64,000 bases of DNA, from the NCBI RefSeq assembly GCF_014023275.1, contig NZ_CP054698.1, positions 7,215,001 to 7,279,000 of the forward strand. Reading direction: 5' to 3'. Position 1 is the first letter of the stretch, and each line of letters starts with the position of its first letter. Of this stretch, positions 30,001-36,875 are shown piece by piece. The position numbers and the translations under genes are program-made. The notes below the pieces were generated by a model. The model was not told the DNA's origin. It ran no database searches and saw only the letters and a program-made list of their open reading frames with translations. The stretch comes from Nostoc edaphicum CCNP1411 (GTDB taxonomy: Bacteria; Cyanobacteriota; Cyanobacteriia; Cyanobacteriales; Nostocaceae).

Positions 30001-32324
30001 ATCCCTTGTTTTTGCAAGATTTCGACAAGTTGCGCGATCGCACTTTCCTCTCCAGAAATTACTGTATTATTTGGTGCATTAATTGCTGCAATAGATATTT
30101 GTTGTTCAAATATTTGCAGTTGTTGGGCGATATCTGCCGCAGATGCAGCAACTACCACCATTTGACCATTGTCAGGCAACTGCTGCATTAAACGAGCGCG
30201 GTTGCTAATTAATTTTAGTCCATCCTCCAGACTAAAGACACCGGCGATACAAGCTGCAACATACTCGCCGACACTGTGTCCCATGACAAAATCCGGTTGT
30301 ACACCCCAAGATAGCCATAGTTGACACAAAGCATATTCGAGGATAAATAAGGCTGGTTGGGTGTAGATAGTTTGGGATAAATTTTGGGAGTGGGGAGTAG
30401 GGAGTGGGGAGTGGGGAGTGGGAAGTGGGGAAAGATAAAGTAGATTTCGCAAATCTAAGCCTAATTCGGGATGCAATAACTCGCAACAGTAATCAATCTG
30501 ACGGCGAAAAGAGGATTGAGTTTCGTACAATTCTCTACCCATATTGATATACTGGCTGCCTTGTCCGGTGAAGAGGAAGGCAATTTTAGAGACTTGACTT
30601 TTAGATATATTTGTAGTAGTGTCTAAATAATTTACAAGATTTTCATAACATAATATATAAGAATTGGCGGGTATCGCCAGACGATATTCAAAGTGCGATC
30701 GCCCCGTGTTAGCGGTAAAGCAAACATTAGCGAAGTCTGTATCAGGTGGCGTTGCTAGATAGTTTTTGTAGAGTTGGGCGAGTTCTCGTAATGCTTGGGG
30801 AGTTTTGCCTGAGAGGGTGAGTAGGTGCAAAGGACGATTTGTAGGGGAACCCAAAACCTCAGCTGGGTTAACGCGTACCCCCCTCTGTCCCCCCTTGCCA
30901 AGGGGGGATGAAAGAGGGTTGGGGAGGGGTGCATTTTCTAAGATGATATGCACATTTGTACCACTCATCCCAAAGGAACTAATACCTGCGAATCGCTGTT
31001 TATTTTGATCCTGCCAAGGAGTTAATTTTTGGGGGACGACAACAGGTAATTCATCCCAAGGAATGTAGGGGTTGGGTTGTTGGAAATTCAGATGGGGTGG
31101 AATTTGCTGGTGCTGGAGGGCAAGAATTACTTTGATTAATCCAGCAATTCCAGCTGCTCCTTCGAGATGTCCAATATTGGTTTTGACGGAACCAATATAT
31201 AACGATTCATCTTTGGTTCTCCCTTCACCTAAAGCTTTGGCTAAGGCCAAAACTTCGATAGGGTCGCCCAACACAGTACCCGTGCCGTGGGTTTCTACAT
31301 ATTGAATTTGTTTAGGTTCTAAACGCGCATTTTTCAAAGCTTGACGAATTACTGCTGACTGCGCCGTGCCATTAGGGGCTGTCAAACCGTTGCTGCTACC
31401 ATCGTGATTTACTGCCGAGCCGCGAATTACCGCTAAAATTGGATCATGGTTAGCGATCGCTTTTGAAAGTCGTTTCAGGACAACAATGCCACAGCCTTCT
31501 CCTCGTCCATAACCATCTGCTGCGGCATCAAAGGTTTTACAACGTCCATCCACTGCCAAAGCTTGCAATTTGCAAAAACCGATCATTGGCTCTGGCGCTA
31601 ATATCAGATTTACACCTCCCACCAGTGCTAAATCAGATTCGCCCTGACGCAGACTTTCAGATGCTAAATGCAGCGCCAGTAGGGAAGAAGAACAAGTTGT
31701 ATCCAACTGCATTACTGGCCCTTGCAATCCTAAAACATAGGCGATGCGTCCGGCGGTGATGCTGCGAGTGTTGCCCAAACTGCTATAAGCATCAATTTGT
31801 CTGGGATCATTAGATGCAATGCTGTATTTGGCGTAGTCATCAAAACAGACACCAATAAATACCCCGGTGCGACTACCTTTCAACTGCTGGGGAGATTGTC
31901 CGGCTCGTTCCAATGCTTCATAGCTAACTTCCAGTAAAAGGCGTTGTTGAGGATCTATAGCTGCGGCTTCACGGGGAGAAATGCCAAAAAAGCTGGCATC
32001 AAATTGATCTACGCCGTCGATAAAATGACCATAGCGGGTGTACATTTTCCCCGGCGCATCAGGATTGCGATCGTAGTAAGCTGGTACATCCCAACGGTTA
32101 GAGGGAATCTCGCTCACCGCATTGACACCATTCTGCAAGAGTTGCCAAAATGCTTCGGGGTTATTCGCACTACCCGGAAAGCGACAAGCCATGCCAATAA
32201 CGGCGATTGCTTCAGTTTTTTGTGATTCAATAGCTGTTAATTCTGCTCGTAACTGGCGCATTTCCAGTAAAGCATCCTTGAGCAAAGCTTGATAGTTGAT
32301 GTTTGGCGATGATGAATTGCTCAT
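24090..32324 (-). CDS. Modular type I PKS, fully reducing and C-methylating (KS-AT-DH-cMT-ER-KR-ACP), with four in-frame repeat insertions
   Basis: 2744 residues. Order: N-terminal coiled coil about 8-37, KS about 37-450 (DTTCSSSL, ETHGTGTVLGD, NIGHLEGAAG), AT about 576-908 (GHSVGEYVAA, HAFHSP), DH about 955-1298 (HHQVF, LLDACFQ), cMT about 1480-1640 (ILEIGAGTGSTT), ER about 1928-2208 (LIHAGAGGVGQAAI), KR about 2308-2491 (YLITGGLGGLGL), ACP near 2606 (LGMDSL). Paralogous to the downstream PKS and likely to act before it, taking the chain from the FAAL protein. KR has His where the catalytic Tyr is expected (ANHVAANTF). Dispersed repeats are translated at the KS-AT linker, between the two DH hot-dog halves, in the ER-KR linker and after the ACP. 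A heptamer repeat is inserted in the AT. The C-terminal tail LSQDEIADLLAQELLEIEQE looks like a class 2 cyanobacterial docking helix. Confidence 0.95.
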   Translation of the reverse strand: MSNSSSPNINYQALLKDALLEMRQLRAELTAIESQKTEAIAVIGMACRFPGSANNPEAFWQLLQNGVNAVSEIPSNRWDVPAYYDRNPDAPGKMYTRYGHFIDGVDQFDASFFGISPREAAAIDPQQRLLLEVSYEALERAGQSPQQLKGSRTGVFIGVCFDDYAKYSIASNDPRQIDAYSSLGNTRSITAGRIAYVLGLQGPVMQLDTTCSSSLLALHLASESLRQGESDLALVGGVNLILAPEPMIGFCKLQALAVDGRCKTFDAAADGYGRGEGCGIVVLKRLSKAIANHDPILAVIRGSAVNHDGSSNGLTAPNGTAQSAVIRQALKNARLEPKQIQYVETHGTGTVLGDPIEVLALAKALGEGRTKDESLYIGSVKTNIGHLEGAAGIAGLIKVILALQHQQIPPHLNFQQPNPYIPWDELPVVVPQKLTPWQDQNKQRFAGISSFGMSGTNVHIILENAPLPNPLSSPLGKGGQRGVRVNPAEVLGSPTNRPLHLLTLSGKTPQALRELAQLYKNYLATPPDTDFANVCFTANTGRSHFEYRLAIPANSYILCYENLVNYLDTTTNISKSQVSKIAFLFTGQGSQYINMGRELYETQSSFRRQIDYCCELLHPELGLDLRNLLYLSPLPTPHSPLPTPHSQNLSQTIYTQPALFILEYALCQLWLSWGVQPDFVMGHSVGEYVAACIAGVFSLEDGLKLISNRARLMQQLPDNGQMVVVAASAADIAQQLQIFEQQISIAAINAPNNTVISGEESAIAQLVEILQKQGIKTTILPVSHAFHSPLMEPMLREFEQMQESISYYPPQIPLVSNITGEIIGAEIATPEYWCRHIRQPVQFAAGIQTLAEAGCEVFVEIGAKPTLLSMAQTCLPEAGNLAWLPSLRSGQSDWQVMISSLASLYMRGVNINWQNFEGDELPQRVLVPTYPFQRQRFWVEIDSITPQNRYFDQHPLLGERLQLAHAEKIYFQSQISQNQPLFLQHHQVFHHIVMPAAGYVEMALTAAKEIWKTDVYIIRDIVISKALFLPENTTITLQFIVDQQTYQFEIVSKDNISQDAAWVTHATGIFQSDPTKLPSTHECEIGQELGFERKIHPTLTLPLQRGGNRKSDFPPLQGGIKGSDLPPLQGGIKGGKESDLYVGRAGEGYSDLTQLQTTCPEEIAVTSYYQTCQELGVEYGKSFQAIQRLWRGDNQALGEIRLSPLLTDASDYQIHPILLDACFQVMGAIFLPSQSSTAYLPVGIEQVHWYGNLSQSLWSYVQLRHESSYIADLQLLNPDGTVVATIDGLQIQPVRQDSLRNAGLNTWQDWLYQVEWKEQPLKSVGLLSHTFQNPSTISEGISLQLNQPELETYASLLPQLEELSIACVLEAFEQLQFSLQPGEEFSTTEAMLAMGVLSHHQRLCHRLLQMLQEAGILQQQDDNWRVLKTTQLTATTPVFAHLRQTYPSAVAELTLLERCTSHLPEVLQGNIDSLQLLFPEGDFSDLTQLYQNSPVAKVMNTLVQQAVIAVIEEIPAESTLRILEIGAGTGSTTAHILPELAQRKVEYFFTDVSPLFLSKAQERFANYSGVRYQLFDIEKSLSSQGFTENSFDIVIAANVLHATQDLHQTVTNIKQLLSPSGLLILLEGVRRVRWLDLIFGLTEGWWRFQDQALRPDYPLISTKKWQELLKDVGFESTTLLNPTIENSQFCDQQAVLIAQTPKLSCNSQNWLILADQQGVGLQLATALEAHGATCHLVFAADSDFTLTFTPSHLINLWGLDVPHAKEMTTEQLMATQQVFCGQVSHWLQTLSTLTTQPQWWQITQGSVATGGENDIPGIAAATLWGMSKVMRLEHPELRCRCLDLDPVRSLTAQLDILLQELLANSPEEDIAWRGQTRRVARLARYSPIDTSSRQLIINQRGTLENLYFQTINRRPPATQEVEICIRATGLNFRDVLNALDLYPGDAGLLGCECVGDIVAVGTGVKNLQVGQTVMALASGSFSNYVTVDAQMVAPKPQHLSVTEAATIPVAFLTAFYTLHHLAKIRAGERILIHAGAGGVGQAAIQIAQLAGAEVFATASPSKWEVLQKLGVQNIFNSRTLDFRAEIAAQTQGEGVDIILNSLSGEFIPQSLALLKPHGRFVEIGKIDVWSEEEVKEVKANADYFLIDIVDLCRQQPELVQQILQELVREFTNSRLQPLSAQVFPMANVVDAFRYMQQGKHIGKVVVEKLIASGYGTNQIPPTPLKKGGFVPPLKQEDLVGSAQSGFYPTLTLPLQRGGNRISSFSLQGGGSRISSFPPLQGGIKGGNSSCVLRGEQILFKNDRTYLITGGLGGLGLVVAQWLVDMGARHLVLLGRNAPTSAAISRIQQLEAAGATITVARVDVSQQQDLATVFTQIQESTMPLAGVIHAAGLLDDGVMLQLNWQRWEKVMAAKVMGAWNLHLLTQNTPLDHFIMFSSATALFGSPGQANHVAANTFLDTLAHYRTSQGLPAMSINWGIWSQIGSAAQPQVTSQMEQRGIRAIAPIEGIEVLEYLLTQPITQVGVVPIDWRQFTQQRLSSRFLERFETPVTSSTPTTSILEQLSLATQNDRYELLNTYIRQQIAQVLGFKPHAIDIQSGFFDLGMDSLTAIEFKNRLQTNLKCTLPTTLAFDYPNIKKLGRYLIEEVLHLDDSQPLQGRTEEGNITHTPLCPPLPSYGVHTSRITPLNPPLQRGETGKSGSLPFARGGLGWGNLRTGSDSISELSQDEIADLLAQELLEIEQEKF
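24189..24329. repeat. Dispersed repeat encoding the post-ACP linker of the PKS
   Basis: Full repeat including one outer arm (GACTTGTGTGTACACCGTAG). It is read on the minus strand in the orientation giving ITPLNPPLQRGETG, between the ACP and the docking tail. Confidence 0.88.
25451..25672. repeat. Compound dispersed repeat in the PKS ER-KR linker
   Basis: Several palindromic blocks in series, including the CCCCCCTTTTTAAGGGGGG variant. In frame on the minus strand: IPPTPLKKGGF, then PTLTLPLQRGGN, then PPLQGGIKGGN. Adds roughly 75 residues. Confidence 0.88.
28919..29040. repeat. Dispersed repeat between DH hot-dog halves of the PKS
   Basis: In-frame minus-strand translation begins PTLTLPLQRGGN and repeats PPLQGGIKG twice. 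The paralogous PKS lacks it at this place. A partial outer arm (GTGTGTAGACGGTAGC) follows near 29083-29098. Confidence 0.88.
30386..30430. repeat. Heptamer-type tandem repeat (GGGGAGT) inserted in the PKS AT domain
   Basis: About six imperfect GGGGAGT/GGGAGTG units. On the minus strand it encodes LPTPHSPLPTPHS between NLLYLS and QNLSQTIY. The paralogous PKS lacks this insert (LLYFAQSPALDQTIY). Confidence 0.85.
30877..30931. repeat. Short dispersed repeat in the PKS KS-AT linker
   Basis: One palindromic block (CCCCCCTTGCCAAGGGGGG) in frame, read as PLPNPLSSPLGKGGQRGV at the end of the KS region. Confidence 0.8.
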
Positions 32325-32353
32325 GAGGAATATGGGTTTAATAATTTATAGTG

Positions 32354-32478
32354 TTACCCCACCCTAACCCTCCCCGATGCATTGGGGAGGGGACTGGATT
32401 TGTAATTATCTCCTTTGCAAAAGGGAATTCTATTTCCGGTTTCCCCCCTTTGCAAGGGGGGATTAAGGGGGGTAATTC
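32354..32478. repeat. Dispersed repeat between the FAAL and PKS genes
   Basis: Non-coding copy in the 162-bp gap: TTACCCCACCCTAACCC to GGATTAAGGGGGGTAATTC, with a GATGCATT variant centre. It separates the two co-directional genes. Confidence 0.88.
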
Positions 32479-32486
32479 TTGTATAT

Positions 32487-35400
32487 TCATGAACGTATCC
32501 TTTGTCGTGCTATGGCAATTTCTTGAGCTAGCAATTCTGCCATTTCTGCTGCTGATAAATCTTCTAATGAGGCGGATGAGGTTAAATTTTCTCCCCCTGC
32601 TTCCTCATTTGTGGGCTGAGTTCTAAAGGTATCGCTCAAATAATGGGCTAAATCTTCAATTGTGGGAAAATTCCAGGCGATAGTTGCTTCTAATTTCTGA
32701 GAAATACCCAACCATTCTTGTAAATCTTGAGCTAATTCTACCGCCGTTACAGAATCGATGCCGTAGTCAGCAAAGGCTTTCTTTGAGTCAATTTCTGAGA
32801 TAGAAACGTGCAATTTCTGACTTAACCAATTAATTAGCCAGGTTTGGATTTCGGAATTAAACCCATTCTTTCTTAACTCTGTTCTTGGTAAGGGGAAGTT
32901 AGGAACAGTTAAATTCTGAGAAACTGGATTTTTTAAGGAAACTGGTGATTTACGTAACAATTCATCTAGCTGATCCTCTTCACCTGCTAAAGTTTGTTCT
33001 ACATCACCAATTGTCTGTGCATACTCACTAATCAAATTAGCTGTAGTTTGCAGATTAGCTAATGGCAAGTTATCAGGTGCAAAATTTAAAGCTTGGTGGA
33101 GTTTTTGTTCAAACCGATTCTTTATCCAAGCGATCGCTCTTTGGATATCCGGTGATTTATCTATCATACCTGCCATTGCTCCCCAAAGGATAGCATCACT
33201 CGCCAATTCACCAAGTTGATGGAATACCCAACGCTGGGTAGTTATATTATTAGTGAAGCGCTCGCTAATTCTTTCTACTGCATCAGCTAATCTTTGAGCT
33301 ACTTCCACCGCACCCAAAGTCTGAGTGAGAAATTGTTGCAGTTCTTCGCTCTGCTTCAGCACACGCGCACCCAAAAATCCACATAAGGTTTCTGTCGGCC
33401 CTTCAAATATCCTGAAAACTCGCGCATCCCGAAGAATTTGTGGTGCTAAATTGCTTTCGATATAGCCGCGTCCACCCAAGGTTTGTACCAGTAAATCTGC
33501 TGATTGCCAGTAAAATTCGGGTGCAGAAATTTTACAAGCTGTGTACGCTTCCACAGGGACGGTAATTCCTTGGTCGAGTAACTCACAAATTCGCATTACC
33601 AAGGTTTCAACTGCGGTAATTGCCTCTGTCAATTCTGCAAGCCGATGGAAAACCACCGGATGCTCTAGCAATCGTCCGGTAGCAATTTGCCGACGCTCAC
33701 TGTAGCGCCACATCAGTTGGAGGCAGCGTTTCATCCCACCCACACAAACAGCTGCGATCGCTAATCTACCATACATCATCGCATCCTGAGCAACACTCAT
33801 CCCAGTGCCCACACCACCCAAAAGTTGCTCAGATGTGACGGGAACATCTTCTAAATAAACGGTATTTTGTACCATTCCCCGCATTCCCATCGTTAACGCT
33901 TCTTTTCCCTGACGCAATCCAGGGCTACCCCGTCGCACGGCAAAACCGCTAATCCCTTGGTGTTGATGCTGGACAAACACATTAATTACACCCGCCCAAG
34001 CCGCAGAACCACTCCAAATTTTTTCACCCCGCAACCGCCAACCATTACCATTTGCGATCGCCTGAGATGCGATCGCTTGGGGATTAGCACCTGCTCCCGG
34101 TTCAGTGAGGGCAAATGCTGCTAATTCCCTTCCCGTGGCAAGCATTGGCAGTAATTCTTCCTTCAGCGATGACGTACCATGCAACAAAATTGGGCGAATT
34201 CCCAACACGTTATTCAGTCCCACAAACAGCGCTAAGGTAGAATCTATTGCCCCTAATTGTTGTATAATTCTGATGGTGTCCGTATATCCTAAACCTAACC
34301 CACCATAACTAGGTGGTACTTGCATTCCCAATAAACCCCGATTGCCAAAATCTAAAACAATGTGGGGAGGAATACAACGTCGTTCATCCATCAACCGCGA
34401 ATTAATATGATGGTTAGCGTAATCTCGTAACCATTCAATCAAGTTATCTGTTTTGTATTTACTACCCACTAAATCACCACTCCCCAACCCTCCCCTTTGC
34501 AAGGGGAGGGTGCGCGTTAGCGCGGGTGGGGTAATATCTTCAACTTCCCACTGATAAATTACATCTAAACTCTGATTAATAAACCCAGCCTGACAAGCAT
34601 GGCGTTGCACCTTGCCACTAGAAGTTTTAGGAATACTGCTAGGTTTGAGCAAGCAAATAGCATACACCTGCAACTCATGTTCGCGGGAAATTGCCCCCCG
34701 AATGGCTGTAATCATGGCTGCGGTATCGAGAGATCGCCAAGCACTACGTTCTACTTCTTGAACAACTACTAACCGTTCTTCCCCAGAAATTTCCACACTG
34801 AAAGCCGCTCCCCAATGAGGATTAAGCATTTCATGACTCTGACCAACGCTAGCTTCAATATCTTGAGGGTAATAATTTTGCCCTCTGATTATAATAACAT
34901 CTTTTATCCGCCCAGTGACAAATAATTCTTCACCCCGCAAAAACCCTAAATCTCCCGTTCGTAAAAACGAACCCGCAACGGATGCCAAAGTCGCTCTAAA
35001 AGTTGCTGCTGTCTCCTCTAAACGACCCCAGTAACCTTGAGCTACACTCGCACCCCTAACCCAAATTTCCCCTTCTTCTCCTTCTAAACGTGGTTTTTGG
35101 GATTCGGGATCAACAATTATCACTGTTTGTTCAGCACTAGCGCAACCACAACCAACGATCGCCTTTTGGTCAGTCAAATTCTCAATAGTCGGTGGCTTGT
35201 CCTTATCTCCGCCAGTAACAAATAATGTTGCTTCGGCTAACCCATAACAGGCATAGAAGGCTTCGCGCCGAAATCCATATTGAGCAAAAGTTGTGGCAAA
35301 TTTTTCTAGAGTTTGCGCCCGAATTGGCTCTGCTCCGGTAAATGCGATTTCCCAACTACTCAAATCCAAATCTTGACATTCCTCTGAGCGAATATTATGC

Positions 35401-36236
35401 AGACACATTTCGTAAGCAAAATTAGGAGCGCCGCTAGTTGTGGCACGGGTTTGGGAAATCGCCTGCAACCAACGAATTGGTTTCTGGAGAAAGACCACAG
35501 GAGCCATTAGCGTTACCGGAAAACCGCCATAAAGCGGCTCAAAAATTCCCCAAATTAAACCCATATCATGATAGGGTGGCAACCAACAAACAGACTTACT
35601 GCTAAATGAATGTCCAAAACGATGATAAATTTGCGCCAAATTATGCAGTAAATTGCCATGACTGAGCATCACTCCCTTGGGTGTGCCAGTTGAACCGGAG
35701 GTATACTGAAGCATGGCGATGCTATCGGCATTCACTGAGGGACGTTGCCAAGCATCAGCCAAGTCTAAAGAAATGCTATCTGTAGTAATTATCGGTAGAG
35801 TAGCGATCGCTGTTTCTTTTGCAGTTTCCCTCAACGAGCTTGACAAAGCCACCGTCGTCAAAATTCCACTTGGTTGGGCATCAGATGCGATCGCTAATAG
35901 CCGATCTAAATTACGATTGCGACGTGGTGGATATACAGGAACAGCAATCACACCAGCATAAAAACAGCCCATGATTGCCGCAATCAATTCTAGCCCTGGT
36001 GGGTACATCAACAGTACACGCTCTTTTTGCCAATTCAGGGCTTGTAAATGAGTTGCGATCGCCCGTGCTTGCCCTTCTAACTCCTGATATGTGAGAGTAA
36101 GATTTTCTCTGTCTTGTAGAAAATTGAACCCGATAGAGTTAGGCTGCTCCTGTATCCACACCTGCAAAACATCCGGGAGTGTAACTGCTTCTTCTAAAGC
36201 TATTGAGAAATTTTCTCTTTGACGAGATATAATCAT
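32487..36236 (-). CDS. Fatty acyl-AMP ligase - acyl-CoA dehydrogenase - acyl carrier protein fusion (loading protein)
   Basis: 1249 residues. FAAL about 20-590: YTSGSTGTPKGVMLSHGNL, YGLAEATLFV, RTGDLGFL. It activates a free fatty acid as acyl-AMP and loads a carrier. Acyl-CoA dehydrogenase about 620-1000: FALTEPGAGANP, GEKIWSGSA, LGGRGYIESN, and the catalytic-Glu region FEGPTE. It would desaturate the carrier-bound acyl chain with FAD. ACP about 1115-1195 (YGIDSVTAVEL). Tail LSAAEMAELLAQEIAIARQ resembles a docking helix and matches the PKS tail type. It is first in the minus-strand series, so it should start the assembly line. One short dispersed repeat is in frame between FAAL and dehydrogenase (34476-34534). 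The coupled fatty acid cannot be told from sequence. Divergent promoter upstream. Confidence 0.93.
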   Translation of the reverse strand: MIISRQRENFSIALEEAVTLPDVLQVWIQEQPNSIGFNFLQDRENLTLTYQELEGQARAIATHLQALNWQKERVLLMYPPGLELIAAIMGCFYAGVIAVPVYPPRRNRNLDRLLAIASDAQPSGILTTVALSSSLRETAKETAIATLPIITTDSISLDLADAWQRPSVNADSIAMLQYTSGSTGTPKGVMLSHGNLLHNLAQIYHRFGHSFSSKSVCWLPPYHDMGLIWGIFEPLYGGFPVTLMAPVVFLQKPIRWLQAISQTRATTSGAPNFAYEMCLHNIRSEECQDLDLSSWEIAFTGAEPIRAQTLEKFATTFAQYGFRREAFYACYGLAEATLFVTGGDKDKPPTIENLTDQKAIVGCGCASAEQTVIIVDPESQKPRLEGEEGEIWVRGASVAQGYWGRLEETAATFRATLASVAGSFLRTGDLGFLRGEELFVTGRIKDVIIIRGQNYYPQDIEASVGQSHEMLNPHWGAAFSVEISGEERLVVVQEVERSAWRSLDTAAMITAIRGAISREHELQVYAICLLKPSSIPKTSSGKVQRHACQAGFINQSLDVIYQWEVEDITPPALTRTLPLQRGGLGSGDLVGSKYKTDNLIEWLRDYANHHINSRLMDERRCIPPHIVLDFGNRGLLGMQVPPSYGGLGLGYTDTIRIIQQLGAIDSTLALFVGLNNVLGIRPILLHGTSSLKEELLPMLATGRELAAFALTEPGAGANPQAIASQAIANGNGWRLRGEKIWSGSAAWAGVINVFVQHQHQGISGFAVRRGSPGLRQGKEALTMGMRGMVQNTVYLEDVPVTSEQLLGGVGTGMSVAQDAMMYGRLAIAAVCVGGMKRCLQLMWRYSERRQIATGRLLEHPVVFHRLAELTEAITAVETLVMRICELLDQGITVPVEAYTACKISAPEFYWQSADLLVQTLGGRGYIESNLAPQILRDARVFRIFEGPTETLCGFLGARVLKQSEELQQFLTQTLGAVEVAQRLADAVERISERFTNNITTQRWVFHQLGELASDAILWGAMAGMIDKSPDIQRAIAWIKNRFEQKLHQALNFAPDNLPLANLQTTANLISEYAQTIGDVEQTLAGEEDQLDELLRKSPVSLKNPVSQNLTVPNFPLPRTELRKNGFNSEIQTWLINWLSQKLHVSISEIDSKKAFADYGIDSVTAVELAQDLQEWLGISQKLEATIAWNFPTIEDLAHYLSDTFRTQPTNEEAGGENLTSSASLEDLSAAEMAELLAQEIAIARQRIRS
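34476..34534. repeat. Short dispersed repeat in the FAAL-dehydrogenase linker
   Basis: One CCCTCCCCTTTGCAAGGGG block followed by GCGCGTTAGCGCG, in frame on the minus strand as PPALTRTLPLQRGGLGSGD. Confidence 0.8.
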
Positions 36237-36875
36237 GCGACTAACTGCTTGATAAGAGTATGAAAATAACTAACTAATTTGTGAAAAATTTGCACGTTAT
36301 CGCTATTTTTATGTGCAGCTAAAGCAAACACAGTAAAAATATCATTTTTTTTGAATCGAACCTATGCAATATAGGATATATTATTTTTCATAATACTTCT
36401 CAAGAAGTTTAGTAAAATTCGCCATCTTAAGTTTGATAGTTATCACACTGATCTTTTTCTATCCATGTATATGATTGACACTCAAATATACAGATTGTTA
36501 TTGCTTAATAGCAAAACCTATACCAATCGTATATGAAGATACATTTAATAAGACCTCTCTGTAGTCCCCCCCCAATGCCTTGCTACGGTGTACACACAAG
36601 TCGAATTACCCCCCTTAATCCCCCCTTGCAAAGGGGGGAAACCGGAAAATCTAGTTCCTTCCCCAATGCATCGGGAGGGTTAGGGTGGGGTAAAACCTTG
36701 GTTAATCTAGCTATTTCCGACTTGTGTGCATACCGTAGCCGGGGGGTATATATGCAGCTTCACAAAGAAACGGTATTACGGAATTTTTATTAATTAGGGA
36801 CTAGGGATTAGCAAAACAAGTGAAGAGTTATCCCAATGTCCAAATATTTTCGAGTCTGAGTGAGGAAACTTTGAC
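36237..36875. promoter_or_regulatory. Divergent promoter region between biosynthetic and transport genes
   Basis: 639 bp without a gene. The left half (36240-36540) is AT-rich and holds three dyads at 36361-36408: CCTAT-N5-ATAGG, TATTAT-N5-ATAATA, ACTTCT-N2-AGAAGT. The right half is occupied by a complete dispersed repeat (36582-36740) and short GGGACTAGGGATTAG repeats near 36795. It should control both the FAAL-PKS series and the TonB receptor series. The middle dyad could be an iron-type box, but this is weak. Confidence 0.5.
36582..36740. repeat. Complete dispersed repeat with outer inverted arms
   Basis: Outer arms GCTACGGTGTACACACAAGT (36582-36601) and ACTTGTGTGCATACCGTAGC (36720-36739) enclose the GC-rich palindromic core. 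This is the clearest view of the full element, about 159 bp. Confidence 0.88.

Noticed and set aside
36237..36575. Canonical Fur box
   Set aside because: Only a partial AT-rich resemblance was found; reported as dyads only.
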